Shown here piece by piece: positions 12,801 to 27,800 of a DNA stretch of 64,000 nt. Position 1 is the stretch's first letter. Every line of letters starts with the position of its first letter. Source of the DNA: Nipponacmea schrenckii (lineage: Eukaryota > Mollusca > Gastropoda > Lottiidae); NCBI GenBank assembly GCA_030562195.1, contig JAUJPP010000005.1, positions 21,625,106 to 21,689,105 of the forward strand, read 5' to 3'. Below the pieces are notes generated by a model that was not told where the DNA came from, ran no database searches, and worked only from the letters and a program-made list of their open reading frames with translations. Both the position numbers and the translations under genes were made by a program.

Positions 12801-15800
12801 AAGTGTTTTTTAAAATTTTACTTAATAATGATGAAAGATAATATCAAATACACTTAACTTCACTGGTTATTAAATGCACTAGGGTATATATAAAAAGTAT
12901 GAGAGTGTATTTTCAAAATCAAAATGGAAAACTGTCAGCAGTAAGTTTAATGCTTCATTAAATCCAAGCTTGAATTACAGCATAGGTAAAGAATGTGGCA
13001 GACAAGAAAAAATTTCACACTGTTTTGTTATTGGCTTAATCAGCAGTATAAAAGATTTATATAGCATAGCGGTATAACCCAAATTCCATTTCGTTTTCAG
13101 TCGTTTTGCAGTTCAATCTAATAATACTAATGATGATGATGATGATGATAATGAATCAGATGTAGAGGTGGAAGTTGTCAATGAAAATATGCAGAACTCT
13201 TCTAAAGTATTTTATCTCTTTAGTACTTCATTCTTGCGGGCATATCTAGAAAATGCCTTAGGCGTTTCTTGAAGTTAGAGAGTCTGGGGGATTGAATTGG
13301 GCACATAGAGGTCAACAGATTTCAGATGGCTTGAGAATTTTGAGCATATTTAGAGCTTAACTTTCACCCTCACAGGACCAATGATCCACACCTAAATACA
13401 TCACTGATAATGTTCCTTATTGTTTCACCCAGCAAATTTGTTAAATTGGAAGTAGTAATCTATTTGACAAACAAATTTCGATTATTTCTTAATACTTTTG
13501 AAATTCCTTTCAGTCAAACAGCAGTGACTGGGATTGGTTGAACTGTGCCCCTCAAATAAAAGGATGTTTTACTGGACCTGGAGAAATGGAGTTATTTTGG
13601 GAACAAGCAGCAGAAGCCAATAGACATTTGATTAAAGGATACAGTGTAAGTTATTTTAATGACAGTCTTAGGAGTGCAACAGATCGATAATGGTGCTCTG
13701 TCGAAATACTGCTGATTTTGTAGGGCTTTTAGAATGGTCCTAAATATGAACTAAATTTTTTTCAATGAGTAACACCTTTTCAGTGTAAACAATAGAAAAT
13801 TGAATTAAGTTTAGATGGGTTATAGTGTCATCATTTAGTTTTGCTGTGTTAATATTTCAGGTGTTGCTAAATGGTGTGAGTTATTGCCCCTTGTTTCCTG
13901 CCCACAATAATAGTCTGAACATAACTGGTCTAGCAGGAAATAGATTTTACCAGATATTTGTAGAGGTGTATTCTAAAACCAATAATAGATCACTTAAATC
14001 AAATGTATTGGTAAGTTGTTTGTTTCTGTTAGCAGGGTTGTTGATTCATGTAAATTTGCCAGGTGTGTCTATACTTCGGGAGTTGCGGTGGCTCAGTGAG
14101 TTAGATGCTTGTTTGCTAACCTGAAGGTCCAAGGATTGATCTTGGCGAAGCTCGAGATGAACTTTCTGACTTTTTAACCCGGTTTCCCCTTGTCAGTGAT
14201 GCAGGCGGACGGGTAGATGTGGAGAAAGCATTTAAGTTTCCCTGACAGTTTGTAAATTGCAAAAAATGTATGCTAATGCTGCTGTCTGGGCAAAATTTTC
14301 TTCTTTGCACCTTGAGCGTTGCTCGTCTTTATTAGCCCAATAGGTGCAGAAGAGTAGGATGTAAAACTTTATTCACTTAATTTCATTTTGTGTTTTTTAC
14401 TGTTTAAAACCTAAAGTGTAATTTTGACATCGTTATCGTTAAAAACTGTTGGACGTAATCTTGCACTCTTGGTTTTCTAAGAACATCTTTTCTTCTAATT
14501 GAATTGGATCAATAATCGAAATGAGCTGCCTAAAATGAGCTCAAGAACTATTTGGTAGAAAGGTGACCCCTTTGGTATATATCATTTTGTTTTTCTCACT
14601 TAAACAGAATTTACGATGTCCGATTAAAACGAATGAAGGTGGACCAGTTATATCATTAGAAATACCTGATAAAAAAGACTCCATATCTATTGTATGGATG
14701 GCTATAGATAGTCCAGATTGTCAAATAGAAGGCTATAGTGTATACATAAATGATCAACAATGTGGGCCTAAGGTAAAATAGTATAAATTAATAAATTTAC
14801 TTACATGTGATCCCATACTTTCTTGTAGCGTTACTGGTTGGTTCCTCTCAAACATAATTATACAAAATTTTACCTCATTGTACACTGTAGAAGATAAATA
14901 TTGGGTATTATTAAACAGGAATAAAATTTCCCAGTATGTTATCTACATGTATTTATGATATTTGGATCACAGTCAACCTTTTGGAAACTGTCATGGCTGC
15001 AAATTGCAGAAGTGATTCTAAGTAACTAAAGAGTTTATGTTTTGTAGTTGGTACCAGATCCTAACAGTAATAGATGTAAAGTTATAATTGGTAGTTGTTC
15101 CTATGATATACCATATAAAATATTTGTTGATGCTATTGTATCAGGTATGCTAAAGAATATCTTTATTATGATTTTTGATATTTAATCATTGTAAGCATAT
15201 ATTAGTATTTAAAGGCATAGATAAATGCCATACCAGCCTCTTTTATTTTAATGTATTGATGGAAACAAAATGAGATCACACAAGAGCTAATAGAATGAAA
15301 TAGCTGTTAATCAGTCTCACTGTATCTTATACTAGGCATTTCCACAAAATGCGCCACAGTTGACAATTATTTGTACATAGTGGATCACCCTCCTGTCTGG
15401 ATGCTGTCTTACTGAAAGTGTAAGCACATCCTTATCTGTAATCTTTATCTGGATCTTTATATGTTTAATTGTAGGTACTGGTGAGACCAAGGTATCTAAT
15501 GTTATTGAAATGCAGCTACCTCTAGATACCAGTAGCATTACCTTACCACCACAGAATGAGAGAGATAATGATGAAGAGATATATTGTGAATATGTTGAAA
15601 TACATGAAGGTTCTGGATATTTACCACAAATGGATGGTAAGTTTGGGTTCTATTCAGAGTTCTCCATTATACCAAAAGTATAATCAAAGACAAAGTTTTT
15701 CACTGAGATTTGTAACGTTGGCTTGCAGTGCATGTTGAGTGAAGGATATAATAATAAGAATTTTATAGATTGTTTTAGGTTTCACATTGCTCCTGCAGTT

Positions 15801-18800
15801 TTGAATTTCTTAGTAAAGGGAAAGGTTTTGCCATTTGTTTGACCACTCATTCCTCAAACTCAGTAATGGCTAAGCTCAGTAATAGTGTGCATATCACAAA
15901 GTTGAAATTTGAGCTTCTAAATTCAAGAGTGTCAAAATTATCAATGTTTGAAAGTTGAAATAAGACTATTTACATATATTTACAAGACACAAATCAACCC
16001 ATCAAATTGGTGAAAAATGGCCTTTGCTTTTTAGTCTGAAATTCTGCACACATTACTCAAATTATTTTTAGATGAGAAGAACAGAAAAGAAGAAGTTATA
16101 GATATGAATTACTCAAAAGGTAAGAATTATGAACTTCTACATATCCATTCTTTGGTTGAATATTTGGAAGAATATGGAATTTCTGCATAGAGTTTCAGTT
16201 AAAGCAGTTCTACAGTTTATCAGATTTTTTTAAAAATAGTAATAAGCATTATATGAATTGTTATGGATGGTTGACATTGAAACAGTTGATTTTTTGTGAT
16301 GAAATAAAACTTGGCTGGAATTAGTTTTTTCAACTTATTTCAAATGATTCCTGAGTTAATGTGATTTTCTACTTTTTACTGCATGTTAAATGTTGTGGTG
16401 GCATGTGTTTGTGTAATGTTTAGGTATTTGGGTTTTGTGTTTGAAGGTTGTCATTTAGGTCACGTACCTCACATACACACAGGTATGATTAGTTTTAATT
16501 GTTCAAGTTTTTGTCATTTGCCAAAAATGTGGGAACTAGCATGAGCATGGAAACAGTATATGTTGTTTAGTTGGATTCACTTATGGCTTGGATATAATCC
16601 ACTGTTACATTAATAATAAACTGTACAGTTATTTAATTATAATACAATGGTAATTCAATTTTCATCTGATATACACATTTTCTAAAAGTCTCATGTAGAA
16701 GACAGTTTCCATAGAATGACTGCATCTAAACTATTAAAACATAAACACAGAAATATGATTTGGCTTATAACAATCTAAATCAGATGATCTGAATCTGCAT
16801 GAAAATATTGCTGATCTGAATCTAATGACCTCATTGAAGAGCTGAATCTAATGACCACATTGAAGAACTGAATCTAATGACCACATTGAAGAGCTGAATC
16901 TAATGACCTCATTGAAGATCTGAATCTAATGACCACATTGAAGAACTGAATCTAATAACCACATTGAAGATCTGAATCTAATGACCACATTGAATATCTG
17001 AATCTAATAACCACATTGAAGATCTGAATCTAATAACCACATTGAATATCTGAATCTAATGACCACATTGAATATCTGAATCTAATAACCACATTGAAGA
17101 TCTGAATCTAATGACCACATTGAATATCTGAATCTAATAACCACATTGAAGATCTGAATCTAATGACCACATTGAATATCTGAATCTAATGACCACATTG
17201 AATATCTGAATCTAATGACCACATTGAATATCTGAATCTAATGACCACATTGAATATCTGAATCTAATGACCACATTGAATATCTGAATCTAATGACCAC
17301 ATTGAATATCTGAATCAGATGAACAGATTAAAGAATAAGCCATGGACACCTTGATCAATATGAACATATGAAAGATTTCAATAAGCCTGCATACTGTAAG
17401 GCTACAAATTATTGCGAGATAGAAATTAATGCGTTAAATGCGACCTATCCGCGATCGCATTAATTTGTATCCGCATTTTTAAATATATATTTCCAAGTGA
17501 GTTTTTTCCCAGGCGGGATTAAGAAATTAGGTAATTATCTCTAAATTTGAAGCTGATTAGTAATCAATGACGTTAAAAAAAACAAAAGATTTTCGTTAAT
17601 TGATAAGATTAGAGGTAAATACAGCACCAACTGCCATACTTCCGGGAAGCCATTTTCTTTTTTATGATATTAAAAAGTGCGACACCTTGCAGATCGCATT
17701 AATTTGTACTCGCATTTTAGTCTCTATACCCCATGTCGCATTAATTTGTTGATGCATTAATTTCTAGCCTTACAGTATATGGATCACATCAAAGATCTGA
17801 ATGAGCATAAACTCTTCAAAGATCTAACTCAGCCTGACACATCCCAAAGATCTGCATCACCCCAAGACACTCTACAGATTTGCATCAGCATGAACACCTC
17901 AGAGATCTAAATGTCATGAAAACCTCAAAGATTTAAATCAACATGAACACTTCAAAAAATCCTGGATAAAAAAGCCAATTTGAACACACCTCAAAGATCT
18001 AGATCAGCATGAACACCTCAAAGATTTAAATCAACATGAACACTTCAAACATCTGGATCAGCATAAACACTTAAAGATTTAAATTGCTATGAACATCCCA
18101 AAGATTCAAATCATTATGAACACATTGTAATGGAAAATGTTTGTACATGTACAAACTGAATGCTATACTCATCTCAAGGATGCAGACACATTTAAATTAT
18201 TGAACATGAATACACTGAACATCTATGTAAGCATGTACACATTGCATGATGTTATTAACAGAGAATGAGCATGAACATATGGATACGCAGTTTAATGTAT
18301 GGTTGCAGTTTTGAAGAAAATGTTTTGCTTCTAGGTATTGCTCCATTATCAGAGAAAAAAAGATCTATGAAGACATATGCTTCTATGGATACATACTCAA
18401 AAGCATCTCTGGAGAATAAATCAACTAATATTGATCAAAGTCGACAAGAATTCTTCATAGAAGATGACTTAAAAAGAAATTTCACTGCTCCTCAACAATC
18501 ACATAAGTCGTTTTATGCTGTAGCCAAATTTATGGCTAACTTTATTAGAGCTCAAAAACGTTTGCATGTGTTCAAGAAGGGACCCAATAAGTTGCCACTC
18601 AATTGGGGAGTGCTAAAGAATGTTTTTCACAAAACTGCTCAACTACATAGTCACGTTGGAGATGGAAAAAAAAATCCTGAATTTGATACTGAACCTGAAG
18701 AAGAAGTCAAAGTAAAGACATCAAAAAGATTGCCCCTGAATAAACTGAAAAGATTTGTGAATGTAAAGCAACAGTTATCTCGAACTGTAATACCACCTGA

Positions 18801-21800
18801 ACCACGACCTGCCCCAGAGATTCACAAGAACCCTTCTTACACAGAAACGAAATTTGAATTACCAAAACAAAATTCTGTCAGTCGATCAGAAACTGACACA
18901 AGGCACCTGATGCCCAGACAAAATTCTCAATCGAGATCTGATCAATCTGAATTAAGATTACAGTTACCACGACAACACTCTTTAGGCTATGCCGATCAAT
19001 CAGACAGAAGACTTCAGTTACCACGTCAAAGTTCACAAGGTTATTCAGAAAGTTCAGATCGTATGTTGAACATGCCACGACAGATGTCTCTTTCCCATTC
19101 TGATTACTCTGAAACCAGATTTGAGTTACCAAGACAACATTCTCATCATCCTTCAGAATATGCCCGAAGATCAAGAGAAGGGTTTGCCAAAATGAGAAAT
19201 GTTCGATCAGAGGATGAAAGACGATATCATCCACATGATCCACGAAAACATGCTTCTCCTGTCCGAACATCATTTGATTATTATCAAGATGATATTGAAG
19301 AAGTCTCCTTTGATTCAGATTTTGATGATTCCACAAATAGATCCTATAGAGTAGCAGAACGTGCTGGAGACTCTGGCCAACTGGGCGATCAAGGTAGAGG
19401 ACCTGGAGGTCATGGTAAATCAGGCAACTATTTCCATGATTTGTATGAAAGACAATTAGAAGTGAACTATGACACACCAAGAAGAAGAATGCATCAGAAT
19501 TTGGACCAAACGGACTCAGAAATATGTCATTATGATTCTTTGTATGGCAGAAAACCAGAGCATACTCAAAAAATTATTAAGGATAATTTTCCTTATAAGG
19601 ATGAAATTGGTAGTTATCCTCCGCAGTTAGATTACTATGATAAGAAAGTTTTGCCTCCTAAGGAATTTGGTGGTATGCTCGACCGCTATTTGGAATGCTA
19701 TCAGCAAATGCCACCTGAAGGTATGTTGTGAACGTGTCTTTATTAGAACCATTGTTTTAGTCTGAAATCAATTCTGTTAATGAACGGAAAGTGTTATGAT
19801 GAAAGTTGCATATCTTAATGACTAAAAAAACATCAAACCATATTTGTGACCAAATACAGTTTTAGGTTTTTCTGACAAATAAACAGATCATTTAATAATG
19901 TAGTTTATGTTTTTAATTTGTCGTCTATTTTAGTTCAGTTTTATCAATGGAAATGTATATTTTGATCAAAACAAAAGAATCTGATAGAATATGTTTAAGT
20001 ATTTTCTATTTTAATAGAGTGTATTGTTCAGTTATGGTTGTGTCTCTTCTATAGTCAGAGATTGATTATTTGTAAAGTTGTATTCTTATAATTGATTTTG
20101 TAAATTGAAAGTTGTATTAGTTATTGTGTTAGAGATATGAATCATCCTTAATCAAAGAAAGTGTATTCATCGTAGTCTATTAATGATTTCAGATCAAAGT
20201 ACATTCACAGAAGATCAATATTTACAAGGAAAGAGTGATGAAAAAGGAGGTAAAAAACGTCCAGGAAATACCTTCCATATTGATTCTACGGAAAGTGACT
20301 CTGAAACTGAGACTGAAGATTCAGATGTAGCAGATGATGATAACAATGTTGAACAGAATGTTGTAATCCTTGATGCTGCTAGCAACAGAGCACATGATTC
20401 TGTTCATACTAAATCAAAAAAGAAACAAAAGAGACGAAAAGACAAACCTAAACGTAAAAGGAAACATTTCTCACCACGTAAAGCAAGTTATGTAGATGTT
20501 GATGATGATGATGATGATGATGATGAAGAATATGCTGATGCAAGAAGACAGGGTAATGAACATCAGAGACAACATGGGAAGAGAAAGTCTGGAAGAACTA
20601 CAGCTATTGTAGAAGTACAACAAACAGTAGAATTAGATGTACAAGATACACATTTTGATGATAATAATCAAGAAATTAAAGAACAGAAAAGATTAGCGGT
20701 ACCAGTCTCTTCTGGTGCTAATAATATGTTACCAGTTGGTGAAGGCGAGGTAAATTTTTTACTTTCTGTAGCTATTTAACCAGTTTGGGTTGGTTTTTAA
20801 AGAATTTTTAAGTCCATTTTTGAACTTTTGCTCAACAGAATTACAATGAGAGGTGTTTCCTCAGAATTAGAGTTCTGATATTTTTTGCAAGATCTTTATC
20901 ATTAAAATTATATTGTATTTTCCAGTTTATATTAGGAGATGGAGATGGTATTTTACCAGCACCATCTATAATGGTAGAGTCTCGTGGTAAAAGAGGTGTT
21001 CGAGTTGTTTGGGAACTACCAGAAAGTCCAGATCCTAATTATAAATTGATATTATATTGTGTTAATGTTGTTGGTTATAAATTCTCTAAAGACATCAATA
21101 GTGATATCAGGTAAGTAACTATTAAGTATACATTTTATCCTTTTAATCTAATATGGTGCTATGTAATTGGAAAAGAGTCTTAAATTGGGAAGCATGTGTG
21201 TTATATTGAAGAATACTGTTAGTGGTTTTCTGGATATTGATTTACTGATATATGAGATTCTGTATGTTGAATTCTATATGTTGATTTCCTAATATCTGAG
21301 ATTCTGGATATCGATTAACTGATATATAAATTCTGTATGTTGAATTTCTGATATCTGAGATTCTGTAAGCTGATTTACTGATATCTGAGATGCTGTTTGT
21401 TGATTTACTTATATCTGAGATTCTTTATGTTGTTTTACTGATATCTGAGATGCTGTTTGTTGATTTACTTATATCTGAGATTCTTTATGTTGTTTTACTG
21501 ATATCTGAGATTCTGTATGTTGATTTACTAATATTGGAGATTCTGTATGTTGATTTACTTATATCTGAGATTCTGTATGTTGATTAACTTATATGAGATT
21601 CTGTATGTTGATTTATTTATAATAAAAGCTTTTGATCTTTATTTCAGTTTTGAGTGTAATCTAGTAGAAAAAGGACAACAGGTCAGAGGTGTCCAGCATT
21701 GTTGGAATGTACAAGGGGAAGAGAAATGTAATATTAAAGGATTATTACCAAGTCTAACTTACAGGTACTGTTTGTTGTATATATTAACATATTTACACTA

Positions 21801-24800
21801 AGCTAGGTCATGGGTAAAAAATGGGAGCCGCTGTGGTTCATTTAGTTCAATGCTTACCTGAAGTTTCAGGTTTCAATCCTGATATAGGTCATGATTTTTA
21901 TTCAGATTTTTTAACCCAGTTTTCCCTTCATTGATGTAGGTCGGAGGAACTGACATACAAAAGTCTGGTTGTTCAGATGGGACAATAAACAGAGTCCCAG
22001 TTTGCTATAGTTTGCTTTGGTTCACCAAAGATTAAAGAAGTATCATTTTCTTCTCCAACCATAATTGATAATTTCTGTTTCTGATATTTATTTGTAGGAT
22101 TTATGTTATTGCCAACTATACACATCTACATGGTGATGAAGCTTGTGAAATCCAAACAACATCATCTGTATTGTATTATACTACAATGGGACCACCTAAA
22201 CCTCCCACCACTCTTGTGAAAAGTGTAGATTTCTATCAGGTAAGAGCACATCTAGAACATGATTAGACATTGATTATTTTAGGTAGTAGAGGCGTGAAAG
22301 GTGGTACCTGGCTTACTACTGGAAGCACTCCATCTCACTATCAGGTGGCATTTTATGTGTATTAAGGACAATGAAAGAATCAATTTGCACCATTTAAATT
22401 TTCTGTTAAATGTCACTGGTTCTTGCAATTCCCTAACTGTTTTAGGATGTCACAACAGCCAAGTCAACTAATGGTATATAAAAACCATTTGGATAATGAT
22501 CAGAAATGCTTAATGCACACTACATTATTTGACTTGTATTAGCACAGTAAATGGTAAGACAGTAAGTTGCATGAGTTGATTTCAAGCTCTGTATGAATAT
22601 AATACATTTTATTTTGATGATATTATTTAGGCCACTATGGAATGGGATCCACCAAGTATAGTACACCCAGGTGTGAAAATAAAAGGTTATCAGCTATATG
22701 TTGATAATAAACCATTAGGTGATGTAAGAAATAGTGATGTTAGACAAATGGTGATTAACAATATGATACCAGGTAAAGGCATTTATAGATAATTTAACCT
22801 CTGCCAGCAATTGTTGAGTTCTTAAGGCAAGGACAGGACAGCACTCTATAAATTTAAGATATACAATTAAATGAATTACAGATTCATGTGACAAACATGT
22901 ATATAATCGACAATATATATGAAACCTGAATCAGCTTGACTAACATGGCGGCCCCTCTCTCTCTATTCCATGTTACATCATCAGATAGGAATAAACAAGA
23001 CTAACTAACACATGATTGGAAATATTGATCCCATAGCTAGAGCTTGATATTCTGTTTTAATATATCTGTTGAAGATAAGATACATCTGTCTCTGGATCTC
23101 TGTCATGAATAAGTCATATTTCCTTTTAAATTCAGTTGACCCAGCAATAAATAGGAACAATGCCATTAGATCAAAGTAGCTTGAGTTGTCCTTGTAAACT
23201 ATTCTATATTTTTTAATACAGTATGGTGTGAAAGTAACAATGATTTGTGCCCATTGAAAATATATTACTAATTTGAATTACCAATGAATTTGGTATTGAA
23301 AACAGAAACACCATGTTCAAACACTCCAATTATCTTCAATATAAAAAATTTTGATGTTAGCTATTTTTTTGTCCTTTGTAATGATAGTTCGATTTTTGGT
23401 GTATGTAGGTAAAACTATATCAGTCCATGTGATAGCTGTAACATCTAGAGCTAGTCAAGAGAGTGATCCTTCTAAAACTATTTACCTGTCTTGTCCCAGA
23501 CGTCCTCCATCACCAACAATCACACAACAACCTTCATTTAAACAAGGCTGTGTACTTATAGCCTGGGATAAACCTAAAGAATCTCCTTCTTCTAATATAG
23601 AACAGATTTCAGCTTACTGGTAAGTACATGTTACAGGTATACTACCTTTGAAGAAGACCAACAAAATTGAAATGTTTAAACTTGGTCAAAGTGAATATTT
23701 ATCAGGGGACTTACCTCGTGACAAAACTATACTGTAACAACTTAATCTATAGAGGGTGATGCCAGATAAACAAGGTTCATATGTAATTTACTGGTTGCTG
23801 ATATAGAGCAGCAAGGAGAATTCAAATGTCAAAAATTCTGTCATGACTTTGATATTGAAGGTTTCTTATCAATAAGATAATTGTTATTTGCAGTGTGTAT
23901 ATAGATGGTATATGGCATGGTGAAGTAAAAGCGAATAAAATCAGTGATAAACAGGGTTATCAATTCTTTCTAACTGATTTATCTCCAGAACAGTGTTATG
24001 ATGTCTCAGTCAAGGTAAATTTTTTTAACAACACCTCAAAGAGCAACAGATAAATATTTTGTACTTTAAGTCAAATATGAATTTCTGAAAATCTTTATGA
24101 TTGCTCAATGCAATACAAACAGCTCAGAATCATCCAACTGAACTAAACAACTACTTAGTTTGTGATATCAGCATCCGCTGGAAGCAATCTTTAAATTGTC
24201 ATCTACCAACCATGGCAATACGAAAGGAGACAAACATAGTCCTTGGCTAAATTTCTTATTCACACGTTGGTCATGTTGAATGAAGAATACAGCTCATAGG
24301 TCATTCAGTGTCTAAAAAGCCAGACGTAAATAAGTTCTATTGATATAAATTTGTATTATGTTTGACTCATTATTCTTTCAGTCTGTTTGTGGTCAAAGAG
24401 ATATTGATAAAGAAATACAACATGTATATTGTTTAAGTGATAGTCCAATGTCTAATATTGTGACTGTACGAGCGCCAGCAGCACCTAAATCTCCTACACT
24501 CAGACTAGAAGGTTTACATCCTGATGGTATTGATGTTACTTGGCAAGTTCCTCAACAGTTTGGTGATGCTTCAATATCAGTAGGTTTTATACATCTTTTT
24601 CTCTCAATAAACATACATGTAGTTTTAAAGGATGAATTACAGCTGGTTTTGGACCATATCTCTTGGCATTGATCTTTCCAACAATATCTGCATTAATTTA
24701 CCAATTCATCTATCGGAATAGAGAATGAACGGTGAATTTAAGATCACCAGACTATCTAAGAACAACATAGATCTGAGCGCACATACTAATCTCATTTTCA

Positions 24801-27800
24801 AATATCATTGTGGGATTTCTCTTATCCTAAAGAACTCTATATCTATTTTGAAAACAAATATCAAGACTTGTGACTTTTTTAATTTTAGGGTTATCAAATG
24901 TTGAAAGACAATAAATTATATGGTTCAGTTATCCCCCCTGATGTAAACAGTTTAAAGATAAAAGATATGACACTAGGAGAGAAGTTTAATCTACAGCTGA
25001 TAGCTCTAACAGAACATCCTGTTGGTAAAACTGATGGTAGTCTAGCTGGTGATAAAGATTCTGGATTAGGTGGTTCTACTATACCTGATGATAAACGAGG
25101 TAGATTCTTCTAAATTATTACCAAAATAAATTATTAAGTCCTATATTTAAAAAGCATTCCTGAAGATTGGCCCTTTCTTCAGAGCCCAGATATCATTGGC
25201 AGCCATAATTATCTGCCTGCTACTGTACCATGTTTCTGTACAACTGTAATTGCCAGTGAATCAGTTTGTTTCTCTTAGAGTACTATGAATTTCTGTACTA
25301 TTGTAGATATGTTCATTGGTGAGAGATATTCAGGATGTAAACCTGGTCCCAAACTATCTATTCATTATACTGGCTTAGTACAAGCTCCAATTGATGTGCG
25401 GTGTGAAAAGGTCACAGGTCATTCAGCTTTGATTGTGTGGAATAAAGGTAATTTGATTTTGTATCCAAAAAGGAAAAGAAATGATAAAGAAATGAAAATA
25501 TTTTACAACAACAGAAGTCTTGGCAGATTACAGGAAAACTGTACTTTTTTTGTTGGGGAAAAAAATATGGATAGACTTCAGTTTAGTTTTATCAGCAGGT
25601 AGAGTCTAAGCCAAATATTATCAACCTCTTTTAGTAAAGATCATTATTGGTATTGTTAATTTCTACAAGATTTAATTCATGTTGTTTGTTTAATCTTACA
25701 TTTATCACTATAGAGCATGGGAGTAAACCTCATTTTGTGGGAGCTGAGAATTATCAAGTAACATGGTGGCCTGGTAGTAAACCACAAGATGATATAAATA
25801 GTGACAGTACTACTGGTATAGTAACTTTAACACTGACTTAATGAAGCTGAAGGTCTGATGATTTACTACAGGAAGTAGAGACACTGAGAAAGAGCATACA
25901 AATGATTTCCTTACAGTGGAAATGCTTAAAAGAATTGTAAAGGGGTGTATCAGTGAGACTCAAAGCATCAATTTGCATCATCTCAATTTTAAATACAACG
26001 TCTGCAGCTCTTGCTCTATGATTCTATTGTTTTATTTCAGATGATCATCTAATAATAACTAATTTAAAACCCAGTACATGTTATACAGTAGTTGTAGAAG
26101 CTAGAAAGATGGAGAAATATACTGATATTGATGAAGCTTTGTGTAAGCAACATTTTCTTTATACAAATTGAGATAAGCCTAAATAAGCCTAAGATAACCC
26201 TGAAATGTACAATGTACCTTACAGATCAACATATTGTGCAATTTTTCAAAGAAATTTTGCCAATATCCATTTCATTTTACTTATAAAATTCTTTACCACA
26301 TGTGTTTAATTCTATTAGAAGAAACCACGAAAGGAATCCAATTCTCTAATGTTTGACTTTGATATTTCAGATAATAGAGAAACACCAGACGGACTCAATT
26401 CATTTATATTAACAGCCAAATCTAAACATATCTCCTTGACAACAGCCAGTCCCCCTAACCCACCTCGTAACCTAGGTGTTAAAGCTACAACTTGTAATAG
26501 TCTGCAAGTTATCTGGGATCCACCCGAGGAACATGGTGCTGAAGTTATAGGTAAGTATTTTTATCAATTGCCCATTTTAAGACATGGCGACTGTTTCCCT
26601 AATCATTTTTTTCATTCATTCAAAAAATCCCTACTTAGGACAAATCAAAGGATATTCAGAAACAAGGACGGTTAATTTCATAATGAACTACTGACAACTC
26701 ATCAAGCAGGGATTCTGTTCCAGGAATAGACATTATTTATGAAAGGATGATATAAGAAAACCTTTTCTGGCAATCTAAATGTCGAGTGAACCAAAGTCAG
26801 ATTTCTGATCAGAATAGAAGAAAATACCCATCAGTTCCAAATCTTTTATTACATCTTTGTTTCATTATTAGCCTATACATTTAGGAGTATTCCTTCTTTC
26901 CCTGAAATGTATCTTGTTTGGATAGAAGATGGTCACATTTAACTGACACCCTTTCAGTTGTTAATTGACAAGATATACTTTTCCATTTTGTAGGATCCAT
27001 TTTCATTAGCTCATTAGAAGTCGAAGAGTAGAATGTAAAACTTCATTTCATTTCCATTTTGTAGGAATTCGTATTGAGTGTGTTGCTGCAGATGAGCAAG
27101 ATCAACACTTTGTCACAGTGGACCTGATGCCAGATACAAGATGTACAGACATCAATAATCTTCATGAAAAGAAAGACTATAATGTACGTGTTATTGCTGT
27201 AACTGATGAATACTTTGACAGACTTCCTGATAAACATCCATTAAAGAAATCCAGAACACTACCTCGAGATGTCCTGGTGTCTACTGAAGACTCAGTCTGG
27301 TTACCTAGTTCTAGTATCTTGGCTAAAACAGCAGGTACTGAGGCTCCAGCTAATTTGAAGATCACCGAATCATCCAGGACCTCATTGACCTTGACATGGA
27401 CTCCACCCATTATATACGGCTCCAACAAACTATTAGGACAGATTATTCGCTGGTCCGATGTCAAGAGAAACAAAGGCGATCATGACATGATCATAGCCAA
27501 TCATGTGAGTGTCCTGCCCACAGAAGATAGGATTAGACTTGATGATCTGTGTCCAGGAGCTCAGTACAAGTTAGTTGTAGAAGCTGTTGTTAGTATAAAA
27601 ACTTCATTAGAAAGAGAGAAAAGTGGATCTGGTATTGAACAGTATAGAAGAACTGCTCATGTCATGTCTAAACCACTTCTAGCTAGAACTCGAGCTCCAA
27701 TAGAACCTCCTCGACTACTCTTGACCTCCTTTGATAAAAATCAAGGTTACCTCTACTGGGAGAAACCTCCATTGTTATCTGTTATTGGTAAAGATGATGA

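Noticed and set aside
14078..14160. Functional tRNA gene
   Set aside because: Promoter-like boxes belong to the SINE family repeated at 1522 and 21825; no cloverleaf could be drawn.
18878..19480. 200-codon open frame on the minus strand
   Set aside because: It mirrors exon 30; the plus-strand frame has matching splice phases and an ordered 18-residue repeat, while this one has no splice or start context.
27177..27473. 98-codon minus-strand frame
   Set aside because: Shadow of exon 44, which encodes clear FN3 domains on the plus strand.
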